A stretch of 58,677 nt of DNA from an uncultured Anaerococcus sp. (GCF_943912825.1 NZ_CALTUX010000010.1:1-58677); one strand, 5' to 3'. Shown: positions 1 through 8,772, counted from the first letter of the stretch. The notes: generated by a model from the sequence alone, not told the origin. A program made the numbers and translations.

Positions 1-365
1 ATAGCTCCATGGGCTTTAGACATGGTCCAAAATCCTTTATAAATGATAAGACCCTAGTCATATCATTTATATCAGAAAATGCCTATACCAGAGCCTATGA
101 TCTGGATGTTCTTGATGAGATAGTGGCTGATGATATAGCTCCTAAGATAATAGGAATATCAAATTCAAAAATAGATAGACCATATGAATTTATTTTAGAA
201 TCAGAAGGTGTAAATGATGCTTATTTAGCCATAGCTTATGCGGTATTTGCTCAGTTAGTATCATTAATAACAAGCTTGAGAGTAGGAAATACTCCTGACA
301 ATCCATCAAGCACTCACACAGTAAATAGGGTTGTAAAAGGTGTAATAATCCACGAATATAAATAA
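1..365 (+). CDS. AgaS-like SIS-domain sugar-phosphate isomerase/deaminase (C-terminal part)
   Basis: The gene is cut by the left window edge; about 120 C-terminal residues remain, in the frame starting at base 3. The fragment opens with GFRHGPKSF and ends with GNTPDNPSSTHTVNRVV, both typical of the second SIS domain of AgaS, the galactosamine/tagatose-6-phosphate ketose-aldose isomerase family. AgaS proteins act in the cytoplasm on GalN-6-P or related amino-sugar phosphates. The stop codon overlaps the start of the GntR regulator by one base (TAATG), so the two are translationally coupled. The methionine at position 9 is internal, not a start. The family call is firm; the exact substrate is inferred. 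Confidence 0.8.
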   Translation, partial: SSMGFRHGPKSFINDKTLVISFISENAYTRAYDLDVLDEIVADDIAPKIIGISNSKIDRPYEFILESEGVNDAYLAIAYAVFAQLVSLITSLRVGNTPDNPSSTHTVNRVVKGVIIHEYK

Positions 366-1069
366 TGCAAAGTCTTTATTCTAAAATAATAGACGATTTG
401 ATGGGGGATATATCAACTATGGAGAAAGGAGAGAAGCTTCCATCAGAAAGACAACTTTGTGATGATTACAATGTATCAAGAACAACGGTAAGAAAGGCTA
501 TAGGATCATTAGTAAATGCTGGTATTTTATATCAAGTTCAAGGCAAGGGAACCTTTGTTAGAGAAAGTGATAAGGAAAACTTATCAAATTATTATTCTTT
601 TACAGAGCAAACAAGGAAAAATGGTAAGATACCTAAATCGCTTGTCCTTAGCTTTGAAATAAGGAATGCTAACACAAAAGAAAAAGAAGTCTTTGGTAAA
701 GATGGCGACTTTAATATTATTATTTTTACAAGACTAAGGCTGGCAGATGAAATGCCAATGATGTATGAAACTACAATGATTCCCTATGAAATATTTAAAG
801 AAATAGATAAAGAATTTCTAGAAAATAAACCTCTATACGATATATTTGAGAAAGATTATGATTCTAAAATTTATAATATCAAGGAAAGATTTTCTGCTTC
901 TTCAGTGTCAAGTTTAGTAGCAGAAGCTATGAAGTTGGAAAACAACAGTCCTTGCCTTAAAATTAGAAGGCTTTCACATGATTTAGAAGATGAAATCATT
1001 GAATATACAGAATCCTATGCAAGGGCTGATATTTTCTATTATGAAACATCTTATAGTCATAAATATTAA
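365..1069 (+). CDS. GntR family transcriptional regulator (HutC/UTRA type)
   Basis: A 234-residue regulator. Residues about 10-75 form the winged helix (LPSERQLCDDYNVSRTTVRKAI, then QGKGTFV in the wing), and residues about 95-230 match the UTRA effector domain common to sugar-phosphate responsive GntR proteins such as NagR and DasR. It starts on the last base of the isomerase stop codon. It lies directly upstream of the kinase/PTS/fucosidase genes, so it probably senses a sugar phosphate produced by this locus. Its own operator was not identified; the direct repeats at 1168-1207 are a candidate but could equally belong to LacR. Confidence 0.9.
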   Translation: MQSLYSKIIDDLMGDISTMEKGEKLPSERQLCDDYNVSRTTVRKAIGSLVNAGILYQVQGKGTFVRESDKENLSNYYSFTEQTRKNGKIPKSLVLSFEIRNANTKEKEVFGKDGDFNIIIFTRLRLADEMPMMYETTMIPYEIFKEIDKEFLENKPLYDIFEKDYDSKIYNIKERFSASSVSSLVAEAMKLENNSPCLKIRRLSHDLEDEIIEYTESYARADIFYYETSYSHKY

Positions 1070-1134
1070 AAATGTTTATTTATGTTAGGAAAATGAAGGT
1101 TTTGTCTTAATTTTATAAATAATGAAATAAATAC

Positions 1135-1163
1135 TTGACAAAACCGTTTTCTTAATATATACT
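1135..1163 (+). promoter_or_regulatory. Sigma-A promoter for the kinase/PTS locus
   Basis: TTGACA at 1135-1140 and TATACT at 1158-1163 are separated by exactly 17 bases. The spacer holds AAACCGTTTTCTT, a cre-like (CcpA) half-site also seen near 2140 on the opposite strand and at 21760-21771. Confidence 0.85.
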
Positions 1164-1167
1164 ATAA

Positions 1168-1207
1168 ACAAATACAAACAAAAAATAACAAATACAAACA
1201 AAACGGA
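1168..1207 (+). repeat. Four tandem ACAAA-led decamers, probable operator
   Basis: Starting just after the -10 box, decamers beginning ACAAA occur at 1168, 1178, 1188 and 1198. The 16-mer ACAAATACAAACAAAA is exactly repeated at 1168-1183 and 1188-1203, a 20-bp (two helical turn) phase. A similar 10-bp-phased AACAAA array sits at the same place in the lac promoter (8737-8766), suggesting a shared repressor. Confidence 0.6.
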
Positions 1208-1217
1208 AGGAGGGTCT

Positions 1218-2132
1218 ATGAATAGGAAAGCGTTTCTAGGCGTTGATGGTGGAGGAACAAAGACAGCATTTATACTAGAAAAGGACGGGAAGGAATTCTT
1301 CCACAAAGAAGGAACTATCCATTTAAGCCAAGTATCTAGGGAAGAGTTCAAAAAAAGAATAGGAAACGCTCTTGGTATTTTGACCGAAGAAGCAGGCATA
1401 AGCAAGGAAGATATAGCCTACACCTTTGTATCTGTTCCAGGCTATGGCCAATATCCAGATGATGAGGCCTTTATAGATGAAAGCTTAAGAGAACTTCTAG
1501 GATCTGATAATTTTAAGGTAGGTAACGACTGTCTAAATGCATGGGCAGGATCCCTAAATGCCAAACCAGGCATCAACCTAATCTTAGGTACAGGATCAAT
1601 AGGTTTTGGTCTAGATGACAAGGGAGAAAGCATGAGATGTGGAGGTTGGGGTCCACTCATAGGAGATGAATCAAGTGGATACTATATTGGTAAAAAACTA
1701 GTCAACTTTTTTACCAAACAAAGTGACGGTAGGCTTCCAAGAACTCTACTCTATGATGAAATTAAAAAAGAATTAAATATAGATGATGACTTTGAAATAA
1801 TCCCTCTAACAGATGCCATGACAAGAGATGAGCTAGCAGGAATTGGTAAGACATTTTCAAAACTAATAGAAAATAAGGATGAGTGTGCCCTAGAACTACT
1901 CGATAAAATCGCATATGAAGCTGCTCTTACAATCAATACATTAGGCAAAAAGCTAAGTTTTGAGGGAGAAATATTAGCCTCTTATTCTGGCGGAGTATTT
2001 AATCTTGGAAATGTGTTGACAGATGCTATAGAGAAATACTTAGATGAAAATATTAAATTAGTAGAACCATACGCAGACCCAACTGAAGGAGCTCTCATCC
2101 TAGCTAAAAAGTTTTGGAAAGAAAATATATGA
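1218..2132 (+). CDS. BadF/BadG/BcrA/BcrD-type ATPase, probable N-acetylhexosamine kinase
   Basis: A 304-residue ASKHA-fold kinase. GVDGGGTKT (residues about 6-14) is the first phosphate-binding loop, GTGS near residue 118 the second, and GWGPLIGDESSGYYIG is the signature of the bacterial N-acetylglucosamine kinase group (NagK/MurK-like). It would phosphorylate a free amino sugar such as GlcNAc or GalNAc released in the cytoplasm. It has a strong Shine-Dalgarno (GGAAGGAGGG) and is the first gene after the promoter at 1135. The amino-sugar role fits the AgaS-like isomerase upstream and nagA at 17377; the precise sugar is not visible. Confidence 0.75.
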   Translation: MNRKAFLGVDGGGTKTAFILEKDGKEFFHKEGTIHLSQVSREEFKKRIGNALGILTEEAGISKEDIAYTFVSVPGYGQYPDDEAFIDESLRELLGSDNFKVGNDCLNAWAGSLNAKPGINLILGTGSIGFGLDDKGESMRCGGWGPLIGDESSGYYIGKKLVNFFTKQSDGRLPRTLLYDEIKKELNIDDDFEIIPLTDAMTRDELAGIGKTFSKLIENKDECALELLDKIAYEAALTINTLGKKLSFEGEILASYSGGVFNLGNVLTDAIEKYLDENIKLVEPYADPTEGALILAKKFWKENI

Positions 2133-2138
2133 ATGTTT

Positions 2139-2166
2139 AAGAAAACGATTGATATCAATGTTTTTT
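2139..2166 (+). promoter_or_regulatory. Palindrome between kinase and PTS genes
   Basis: The 12-bp perfect palindrome ATTGATATCAAT is flanked by AAAAC and GTTTT, giving a 28-base dyad with a run of T at its 3' side. It could be an operator, a weak terminator or, from its CGTTTTCTT on the minus strand, a cre site. No clear promoter for the PTS genes was found, so they may be read from 1135. Confidence 0.35.
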
Positions 2167-2303
2167 AAATTAAATAATTTCAATTGTTAAATTAATTGAA
2201 ACTGAAGCTATTTTATAAAGTCAGATCGAAAAATCATTTTATTTTACGTCTATATCTACTAATAAAGTGGTGGTTATATAAATTTATTAAGAAAGGGTGG
2301 AAA

Positions 2304-2753
2304 ATGAAAAAAAGTAAGAATGGTATATTGATTGCTAGTCATGGCAGTCTAGCTAAAGAAATTTTAAAAACGTCTTCATTATTTTTGGGAAGTTTCAACT
2401 CGGACAGAGTTGATGCTGTAGGCCTATATGAAGAAGGTGGTTTTGGAAAGTTTTCAGATGAAATCAATGAAAAGGTGAACTTTTTATTAGAGAAGAATGA
2501 CAAGGTTATCATAATTACAGATTTATTTGGAGGAACTCCAAATAATGAAGCTATGAAAATTTCTATGAGTAATAGCAGAGTGGAAGTTGTTTCAGGATTT
2601 AATTTGGCTTTACTAATCGAAGTTTTATCAATGATAGACCAAGAAATCATTGATGTGAAAGAAGTTGTTGATATTGGTAAAAAATCAATAATTAGTGATA
2701 GAGAATTAAATGTTTCGAGAGATGATAATGACGAGGAGGAATTATGTCTATAA
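2304..2753 (+). CDS. PTS mannose/fructose/sorbose family EIIA component
   Basis: A 149-residue EIIA domain. GILIASHGSLAKE places the phosphorylatable histidine at residue 13, and DLFGGTPNNEA is the family's second hallmark. A longer reading from TTG 2196 exists, but ATG 2304 is preceded by GAAAGGGTGG at ideal spacing and matches the family N-terminus, so it is chosen. EIIA takes phosphate from HPr and passes it to the EIIB encoded by the next gene, which it overlaps by 10 bases. Confidence 0.9.
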   Translation: MKKSKNGILIASHGSLAKEILKTSSLFLGSFNSDRVDAVGLYEEGGFGKFSDEINEKVNFLLEKNDKVIIITDLFGGTPNNEAMKISMSNSRVEVVSGFNLALLIEVLSMIDQEIIDVKEVVDIGKKSIISDRELNVSRDDNDEEELCL

Positions 2754-3214
2754 ATTTTGTTAGGATTGATGATAGGTTATTACATGGACAAGTCGTTACA
2801 ACTTGGATAAAACAATATGATATTGAACAAGCTATAATAATAAGCAAAGAAGTAAGTGAAGATCAAATGAGGCAAACTATTTTAAAAACAGTTGCACCAA
2901 GTGGACTAAAAGTTGTATTTTTCAGTCCGGAGAAGTTTATAGAGGTATTTAAAAAAGTGCCAATAAAGAGATCAACTATGTTGTTATTTACAAACCCAAC
3001 AGAATTATTAGAATGTGTAACTGGTGGAGTTGAAATACCATTCTTAAATGTTGGAAATATGAGTAAAACACCAGATAATGAAAAAATTACTCCAGGAATT
3101 GCTGTTTCAGAAAAAGATAGGGAAGCATTTAAAAAACTTATTGAACTAGGTATCCGTACTGAAGTACAGATGGTTCCTAAACATAAGGTTGAATTAATGA
3201 GTGATTATTTATAA
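2744..3214 (+). CDS. PTS mannose/fructose/sorbose family EIIB component
   Basis: A 156-residue EIIB. The segment VRIDDRLLHGQV carries the active-site histidine (residue 14) that is phosphorylated by EIIA and transfers phosphate to the incoming sugar. The start lies inside the end of the EIIA gene behind GAGGAGGAATT. It is cytoplasmic and docks on the IIC/IID membrane pair. Sequence alone does not tell mannose, GalNAc, galactosamine or oligosaccharide specificity; neighbouring AgaS and fucosidase genes favour a host glycan fragment. Confidence 0.9.
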   Translation: MSINFVRIDDRLLHGQVVTTWIKQYDIEQAIIISKEVSEDQMRQTILKTVAPSGLKVVFFSPEKFIEVFKKVPIKRSTMLLFTNPTELLECVTGGVEIPFLNVGNMSKTPDNEKITPGIAVSEKDREAFKKLIELGIRTEVQMVPKHKVELMSDYL

Positions 3215-3223
3215 GGAGGCAAT

Positions 3224-4012
3224 ATGTCAATAGTACAAGCTATTTTGGTAACTATAGTCGCAATCATTGCTACTGTAGATTATAATGGACCATTATTTTA
3301 TATTTATAAACCATTAGTGTTAGGAGCTATGGTTGGTTTCGTTTTAGGAGATGTTAAACAAGGTGTTATTATAGGTGCTACACTTGAATTAATGTGGTTA
3401 GGTGTAACAGCTGTAGGTGGTTATACACCTCCAGATACAATATCAGGGGCGATTGTAGGAGCTGCACTTGGTATAGTTTCAGGTCACGGAGTTGAGGCAG
3501 GTATAGCTATAGCGGTTCCAGTTGCAGTAGTAACTCAACAATTAGACGTATTAGCAAAGACAGTTGATATTTATTTTACTAAAAAAGCTGACGATGATGC
3601 TGAAGTTGGAGATTTAAGTAAAATTCCACTATATCATTATAGTAGTTTATTAGTTATAGTTCTTTTTAAAGTTGTTCCAATATTCATAGCTTTAATCTTA
3701 GGTGGAGCATATGTGAAAAGTATATTTGATGCTATACCAACAGTTGTTATGACATCACTAAACGTTGCTGGTGCTATGCTTCCTGCAGTAGGTTTTGCTA
3801 TGCTACTATCATCAATGCTAAAAGGCAGATTTTGGGCATATTTATTTATAGGATTTGCACTATCTGCATTCTTAAAGTTACCAACAATAGGTTTAGCTAT
3901 ATTTGGTGTAGCACTAGCATTCTTGATTGAATTTAATAGCGGTAGTGCACAAGTACAATCTGTTGAAGAAGAAAATGTAAATAATGATGATTATGAGGAG
4001 TACGACCTATGA
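3224..4012 (+). CDS. PTS mannose/sorbose family EIIC component
   Basis: A 262-residue hydrophobic protein with about seven membrane segments. VLGDVKQGVIIGATLELMWLG is the typical EIIC-Man/Sor N-terminal signature and VAVVTQQLDVLAK follows as expected. Together with IID it forms the sugar channel. It sits nine bases after EIIB and overlaps IID by four bases (ATGA), showing coupled translation. The acidic tail (residues about 240-262, ENVNNDDYEEYDL) is hydrophilic and cytoplasmic. Confidence 0.9.
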   Translation: MSIVQAILVTIVAIIATVDYNGPLFYIYKPLVLGAMVGFVLGDVKQGVIIGATLELMWLGVTAVGGYTPPDTISGAIVGAALGIVSGHGVEAGIAIAVPVAVVTQQLDVLAKTVDIYFTKKADDDAEVGDLSKIPLYHYSSLLVIVLFKVVPIFIALILGGAYVKSIFDAIPTVVMTSLNVAGAMLPAVGFAMLLSSMLKGRFWAYLFIGFALSAFLKLPTIGLAIFGVALAFLIEFNSGSAQVQSVEEENVNNDDYEEYDL

Positions 4013-4818
4013 GAAATGAAAATACAAGTATAGATAAAGGAATGATGAATAAGATATTTCGTCGTAGCTTTATGTTTGGGGCTTCATGGAATTACGAGCG
4101 TATGCAAAATCTTTGCTTTTTGTATACTATAATGCCTGTATTAAAGAAAGTTTATAAAAATGATAAAGAAGAGATGAGTATTGCCATGAAGAGACACTTG
4201 GAATTTTACAATACTCACTATACCTTCAATCCTTTTATAATGGGTGTGACAATGGCTCTAGAAGAGTCTGAAGGTAATGCTGCTGATAGAAGTATATCAG
4301 GACTTAAGACAGGTCTTATGGGACCACTTGCAGGCCTTGGTGATAGTATGATGGGTCTTACCCTAATACCAATAATTTTCAGTATTGGTGCATCTTACTC
4401 TAAGGACGGAAGTCTATTTGGGGTATTCTTAGCCTTAATTCTGTTTAACCTTATTAATATTACAATAAAATACGTTTTATTAAAATTAGGATATACCAAG
4501 GGAGCAGAATACTTAAGCAAACCAGAGACAAAAGCTAATTTAGATAAAATTACAAATACTGCGGTAGCACTCGGTGTTATGTTAGTTGGTGGATTAGTAC
4601 CTCAATGGGTTGGTGTAAAACTTGCCCTTTCTTATACACAAGGGGATCTTGTAATTCAATTACAAGATATGATAGATGGTATAATTCCTGGAATACTTCC
4701 TTTATTATTAACACTAGGAATGTATAAGCTAATCAAACAAGGAAAAAATCCAGTTTTGCTAATTTTAGGCTTAATAGTTTTATCAATACCACTAGTAGCT
4801 TTAGGTATACTAGGATAG
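4009..4818 (+). CDS. PTS mannose/fructose/sorbose family EIID component
   Basis: A 269-residue EIID, the usual length. The N-terminal half is amphipathic (RRSFMFGASWNYERMQ, then RHLEFYNTHYTFNPFIMG), and GLMGPLAGLGDSMM is the family signature; the C-terminal half holds the membrane segments. It overlaps EIIC by four bases and is followed 32 bases later by the fucosidase gene, so the transporter and the hydrolase are probably co-transcribed. Confidence 0.9.
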   Translation: MRNENTSIDKGMMNKIFRRSFMFGASWNYERMQNLCFLYTIMPVLKKVYKNDKEEMSIAMKRHLEFYNTHYTFNPFIMGVTMALEESEGNAADRSISGLKTGLMGPLAGLGDSMMGLTLIPIIFSIGASYSKDGSLFGVFLALILFNLINITIKYVLLKLGYTKGAEYLSKPETKANLDKITNTAVALGVMLVGGLVPQWVGVKLALSYTQGDLVIQLQDMIDGIIPGILPLLLTLGMYKLIKQGKNPVLLILGLIVLSIPLVALGILG

Positions 4819-4850
4819 TTATAATAAATATTTAATGAAAAGAGGTAATT

Positions 4851-6170
4851 GTGAAAGAGGTTTTAGATAAAATCAACAAAAGAACTGAATGGTTCAGAGA
4901 AAGTAGATTTGGAATGTTTATTCACTGGGGATTATATTCGATTCCTGGTAGAGGAGAATGGGTTAGAAGTCATGAAAGTATAGAGCTAGATGAATACAAT
5001 AAGTTCTTGGAACAATTTAACCCAGTTGATTATAATCCAAAAGAATGGGCAAAAGCTGCAAAAAAGGCTGGTATGAAATACATGGTTCTTACAGCAAAAC
5101 ATCATGATGGATTTTGCTTATTCGATTCTAAATATACAGACTACAAATCAACTAATACTCCAGCCAAGAGAGATTTGGTAAAAGAATATGTTGAAGCAGT
5201 TAGAGAAGAAGGTCTTAGAGTAGGTTTATACTTTAGTTTAATCGATTGGAGTCACAAGGATTATCCGAAATATAACGATAGACACGGTCCTTTCTTTAAA
5301 GATGAGAGATATAAAGATGAAGTAATAGATTTTGACAATTACCGTAAATTTCTTCACAATCAAATAGAGGAGATAGTTACCAATTATGGAAAGCTTGACA
5401 TACTTTGGTTTGACTTTTCCTATGATGATATGGTAGGAGAAAAATGGGGAGCCAAAGAAATAGTAGAAATGGTAAGAAAACATCAACCTGATGTTGTAAT
5501 GGACAACAGGCTAGAAACATCTGGTGGTGGTTTTGGAAGTATGGTTACTGAAAATCCTAGTGAGTTCTGTGGTGATTTTGTTAGCCCTGAGCAGATTATT
5601 CCTTATGAAGGTATTAAAAACGTAAACGGGGAAGATGTTCCTTGGGAGTTATGTCTAACAATGAATAACAACTGGGGATATAATCCAACAGATAAAGAAT
5701 ACAAATCATCAAAGGTTCTAATAAGAAAACTGGTTGAATGTGTAAGTAAGAATGGAAATATGATTTTAAACGTTGGACCAACAGCTAAAGGATATATAAA
5801 TGAGGAAAGTTTAAGTATTTTAAATGATTTTAATAAATGGTTTGAAAAAAACTCTGAATCAATTTATGGATGTGGAAAATCTGATTTACCTAAGCCTGAT
5901 TGGGGATACTATACTCAAAAAGATAATGTAGTTTATGCACACGTACTTGAACAACCTATAGGTCCGTTACCTTTGATAGGTCTATCTAAAGATCAAATAA
6001 AATACATGACTTTTTTACATGATGGATCAGAAGTTGGGATATCTAATTCATGGACAACAAGAGCATTTGTTGATTTAACCTTTGCCCAATTGGGTCCAGA
6101 ACCAAGTTTCACTTACACATTACCAGACAGTGCTGATACAGTTATAAAGATTGTTTTAAATGATAAATAA
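4851..6170 (+). CDS. GH29 alpha-L-fucosidase (cytoplasmic)
   Basis: A 439-residue enzyme that removes alpha-linked fucose. FGMFIHWGLYS at the N-terminus and LTAKHHDGFCLFDS are GH29 signatures; Asp188 in LDILWFDFSYDD is the expected nucleophile. The start is GTG at 4851 behind AGAGGTAATT. No signal peptide or membrane segment is present, so it should act on an imported, probably phosphorylated, fucosylated sugar. No fucose isomerase, kinase or aldolase lies in the window, so the fate of the fucose is not explained here. Linkage specificity cannot be read from the sequence. Confidence 0.92.
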   Translation: MKEVLDKINKRTEWFRESRFGMFIHWGLYSIPGRGEWVRSHESIELDEYNKFLEQFNPVDYNPKEWAKAAKKAGMKYMVLTAKHHDGFCLFDSKYTDYKSTNTPAKRDLVKEYVEAVREEGLRVGLYFSLIDWSHKDYPKYNDRHGPFFKDERYKDEVIDFDNYRKFLHNQIEEIVTNYGKLDILWFDFSYDDMVGEKWGAKEIVEMVRKHQPDVVMDNRLETSGGGFGSMVTENPSEFCGDFVSPEQIIPYEGIKNVNGEDVPWELCLTMNNNWGYNPTDKEYKSSKVLIRKLVECVSKNGNMILNVGPTAKGYINEESLSILNDFNKWFEKNSESIYGCGKSDLPKPDWGYYTQKDNVVYAHVLEQPIGPLPLIGLSKDQIKYMTFLHDGSEVGISNSWTTRAFVDLTFAQLGPEPSFTYTLPDSADTVIKIVLNDK

Positions 6171-6268
6171 GATAGAATTTTAAGTTTATAAAATTGCATA
6201 TAAATTAAAATTAGATTTTAAATAAATATTTATTATTAAATTAAAATAATTTTGGAAAATAAATTATG

Positions 6269-6350
6269 AAGGATGTTGAATTTATATGGTTTTAGTTTGC
6301 TATTCTAATAATGGAAAACTAATTACATTTTGAATTCACATCCTTTTTTA
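6269..6350 (+). terminator. Long structured inverted repeat between fucosidase and alpha-galactosidase
   Basis: AAGGATGTTGAATT (from 6269) pairs with GAATTCACATCCTT (6332-6345) across about 50 bases, which themselves contain a smaller TAGTTT/AAACTA stem; TTTTTTA follows. This resembles a large bifurcated terminator or attenuator that could set different levels for the two glycosidases. Confidence 0.5.
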
Positions 6351-6378
6351 TATATTAGATTAAATAATGGAGGCTAAT

Positions 6379-8604
6379 TTGGCAATTAAATACCATGAAA
6401 ATTCTAAAACATTTCACCTATATAATGAGAGCATAAGTTATATATTTAAAGTTTTAGAAAATAATCAATTAGGTCAATTATATTTTGGAAATAAAATTAA
6501 AGACAGAGATAATTTTGATCATCTATTAGAGATGCAATCTAGAACTATGTCTGTTTGCATTTATGAAAATAATCCTTATTTTTCGCTTGAACATATTAAA
6601 CAAGAATATCCAACTTATGGATCTGGAGATATGAGATATCCTGCTATAGATATATCACAAAAAAATGGTGGGAAAGTTTTAAACTTTGAATTTGTTAGCT
6701 TTAAAATTTTTAAAGGAAAGAAAACTCTTAATGGATTACCAGCAACATATGTTGAAAATGCTGATGAAGCGGATAGCTTAGAAATAACATTATATGATAA
6801 ACTTATTGAAACAAAGTTAAAACTTCTATACACAATTTATAATGAATTACCAGTGATAACAAGGAGTGTAAATATTGAAAATTGTGGTTCTGATGATATT
6901 AAATTAAATAGAATAATGAGTCTTAATTTAGACTTGCCAGATATGGATTATGAGATGTTGGAACTAACAGGAGCTTGGGCTAGAGAAAGACATATAAAAA
7001 CTCGCAAATTGGAGCAAGGAATACAATCTATATACTCAATGAGAGGATGCTCTAGTGCCAACTTTAATCCTTTTATAGCTTTAAAAAGAGAAGGATGTAC
7101 AGAATATAAAGGTGAAATTATAGGTTTTAGCCTCATATATAGCGGTAATTTTTTAGCACAAGTCGATGTCGATACATATGATACGTCTAGGGTTTCGCTT
7201 GGTATTAATCCTCATGGTTTTGAATGGATATTAAAAAGTGATGAAAGCTTTCAAACGCCAGAAGCTGTAATTGTATATAGTGGCAAAGGTATAAATGATA
7301 TGTCTCAGACTTTTCACTCCTTGTACCAGAAAAGATTGGCAAGAGGGAAATATAGAGATGAGGTTAGGCCTATCCTAGTCAATAATTGGGAGGCAACATA
7401 TTTTGATTTTGATGAGGAAAAATTAATATCCTTCGCCGAGAAATCTAAAAGTTTAGGTGCTGAATTATTTGTTTTAGATGATGGATGGTTTGGAAATAGA
7501 AATAATAGTAAGTCAGGTTTAGGAGATTGGCACCCCAACTTAGAAAAAATACCTAGCGGCATTGATGGACTATCAAAAAAGATCAATAAACTAGGTATAA
7601 AATTTGGTTTATGGATTGAACCAGAGATGGTTAATAAAGATTCTGAATTATATAGAAATCATCCTGAATGGATTCTTCAAACCCCTAATCGAAATCTAAG
7701 TCAAGGTAGAAATCAGTATGTTCTAGATTTTTCTAATAATGAGGTGGTTGACTACATTTATGATACACTTAAAAATTTGTTGGAAAAATCAGAGGTATCT
7801 TATATTAAGTGGGATATGAATAGATCGATGAGTGAAGTATATTCTCTAGCTCATAAATCTGAAGATCAAGGAAAAATAATGCACAAATATATATTGGGCT
7901 TATATGATCTTTACGAAAGATTAATAAATGATTTTCCTAATATATTATTTGAATCATGTGCTAGCGGGGGATCGAGATTTGATCCGGGAATGTTATACTA
8001 TGCACCACAAGCATGGACTAGCGATAATACAGATGCTATTGAAAGATTAAAAATTCAGTATGGCTCATCGATAGTATATCCTATTTCTTCTATGGGAAGT
8101 CATGTTTCTGCTGCACCAAATGAACAAATGTATAGAAATACTCCCCTAGATACTAGAGCTAATGTAGCTTATTTTGGAACTTTTGGATATGAACTTGATG
8201 TAACAAATTTAAGTGAAGATGAAGAAAAAATAATAATTGAACAGATTAAATTTATGAAGAAATATCGTGATATATTTCAGTTTGGTAAGTTTTATAGATT
8301 ATCTAGCCCCTTTAGTTCGAACGAAACAAGCTGGATGGTTGTATCAGAGGATAAAAAACTTGCTATTGTTGGATATTATAGAGTTTTACAAAAAGTAAAT
8401 CAGTCATTTAGGAGAGTTAAGCTTCTTGGTTTAGATCCAAATTTAGAATATGTAATATCAACATATGACTATAAAGTTTATGGAGATGAGTTAATGAATG
8501 TCGGATTAATAACAAGTGATTATTCATCAGGCAAATATAGGGGAGTTGGAAAAATAGAAGGAGATTATTTATCTAGATTATATGTATTAAAATCAATATC
8601 CTAA
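6379..8604 (+). CDS. GH36 alpha-galactosidase (cytoplasmic)
   Basis: About 741 residues, the usual length of bacterial GH36 enzymes of the AgaA/Aga type. LDDGWFGNRN, GLWIEPEMV and ESCASGGSRFDPGM are family blocks; Asp479 in YIKWDMNRS is the nucleophile and Asp549 in TSDNTDAIER the acid/base, spaced as in Geobacillus AgaA. The ATG at 6367 has no ribosome site; GGAGG at 6369-6373 serves the in-frame TTG at 6379, so that start is chosen. There is no signal peptide. With the fucosidase it could strip alpha-Gal and fucose from host glycans (blood group B-like) or act on alpha-galactosides; the substrate is inferred. Confidence 0.92.
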   Translation: MAIKYHENSKTFHLYNESISYIFKVLENNQLGQLYFGNKIKDRDNFDHLLEMQSRTMSVCIYENNPYFSLEHIKQEYPTYGSGDMRYPAIDISQKNGGKVLNFEFVSFKIFKGKKTLNGLPATYVENADEADSLEITLYDKLIETKLKLLYTIYNELPVITRSVNIENCGSDDIKLNRIMSLNLDLPDMDYEMLELTGAWARERHIKTRKLEQGIQSIYSMRGCSSANFNPFIALKREGCTEYKGEIIGFSLIYSGNFLAQVDVDTYDTSRVSLGINPHGFEWILKSDESFQTPEAVIVYSGKGINDMSQTFHSLYQKRLARGKYRDEVRPILVNNWEATYFDFDEEKLISFAEKSKSLGAELFVLDDGWFGNRNNSKSGLGDWHPNLEKIPSGIDGLSKKINKLGIKFGLWIEPEMVNKDSELYRNHPEWILQTPNRNLSQGRNQYVLDFSNNEVVDYIYDTLKNLLEKSEVSYIKWDMNRSMSEVYSLAHKSEDQGKIMHKYILGLYDLYERLINDFPNILFESCASGGSRFDPGMLYYAPQAWTSDNTDAIERLKIQYGSSIVYPISSMGSHVSAAPNEQMYRNTPLDTRANVAYFGTFGYELDVTNLSEDEEKIIIEQIKFMKKYRDIFQFGKFYRLSSPFSSNETSWMVVSEDKKLAIVGYYRVLQKVNQSFRRVKLLGLDPNLEYVISTYDYKVYGDELMNVGLITSDYSSGKYRGVGKIEGDYLSRLYVLKSIS

Positions 8605-8696
8605 ATTTTTTCTTAAAATTAAAGAGAAATTACGATATTATCATAAATTTTCAAGAAATTTACGGGTATATAATTAATAAAGTAAGCTTATAATTC

Positions 8697-8725
8697 TTGA
8701 CAAATTCCGGCTTATGTTGTACACT
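8697..8725 (+). promoter_or_regulatory. Sigma-A promoter of the lac operon
   Basis: TTGACA (8697-8702) and TACACT (8720-8725) are spaced by 17 bases. The predicted start of transcription is near 8732, immediately before the decamer array. Confidence 0.8.
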
Positions 8726-8736
8726 TTTAATGAAAC

Positions 8737-8766
8737 GAACAAAAATGAACAAAAACAAACAAAGGA
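8737..8766 (+). repeat. Tandem AACAAA decamers, probable LacR operator
   Basis: GAACAAAAAT (8737), GAACAAAAAC (8747) and AAACAAAGGA (8757) are head-to-tail decamers covering the initial transcribed region up to the lacA Shine-Dalgarno. DeoR-family repressors such as LacR commonly bind short repeats phased by about one helical turn. The same arrangement occurs at 1168-1207. Confidence 0.65.
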
Positions 8767-8772
8767 GGCAGT

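Noticed and set aside
1168..1207. Possible CRISPR-like repeats
   Set aside because: The units are 10 bases, contiguous and lack spacers; they fit an operator array.
2196..2303. 36-codon N-terminal extension of the PTS EIIA gene from a TTG
   Set aside because: No ribosome site, no family match, and ATG 2304 has an ideal Shine-Dalgarno and the expected EIIA start.
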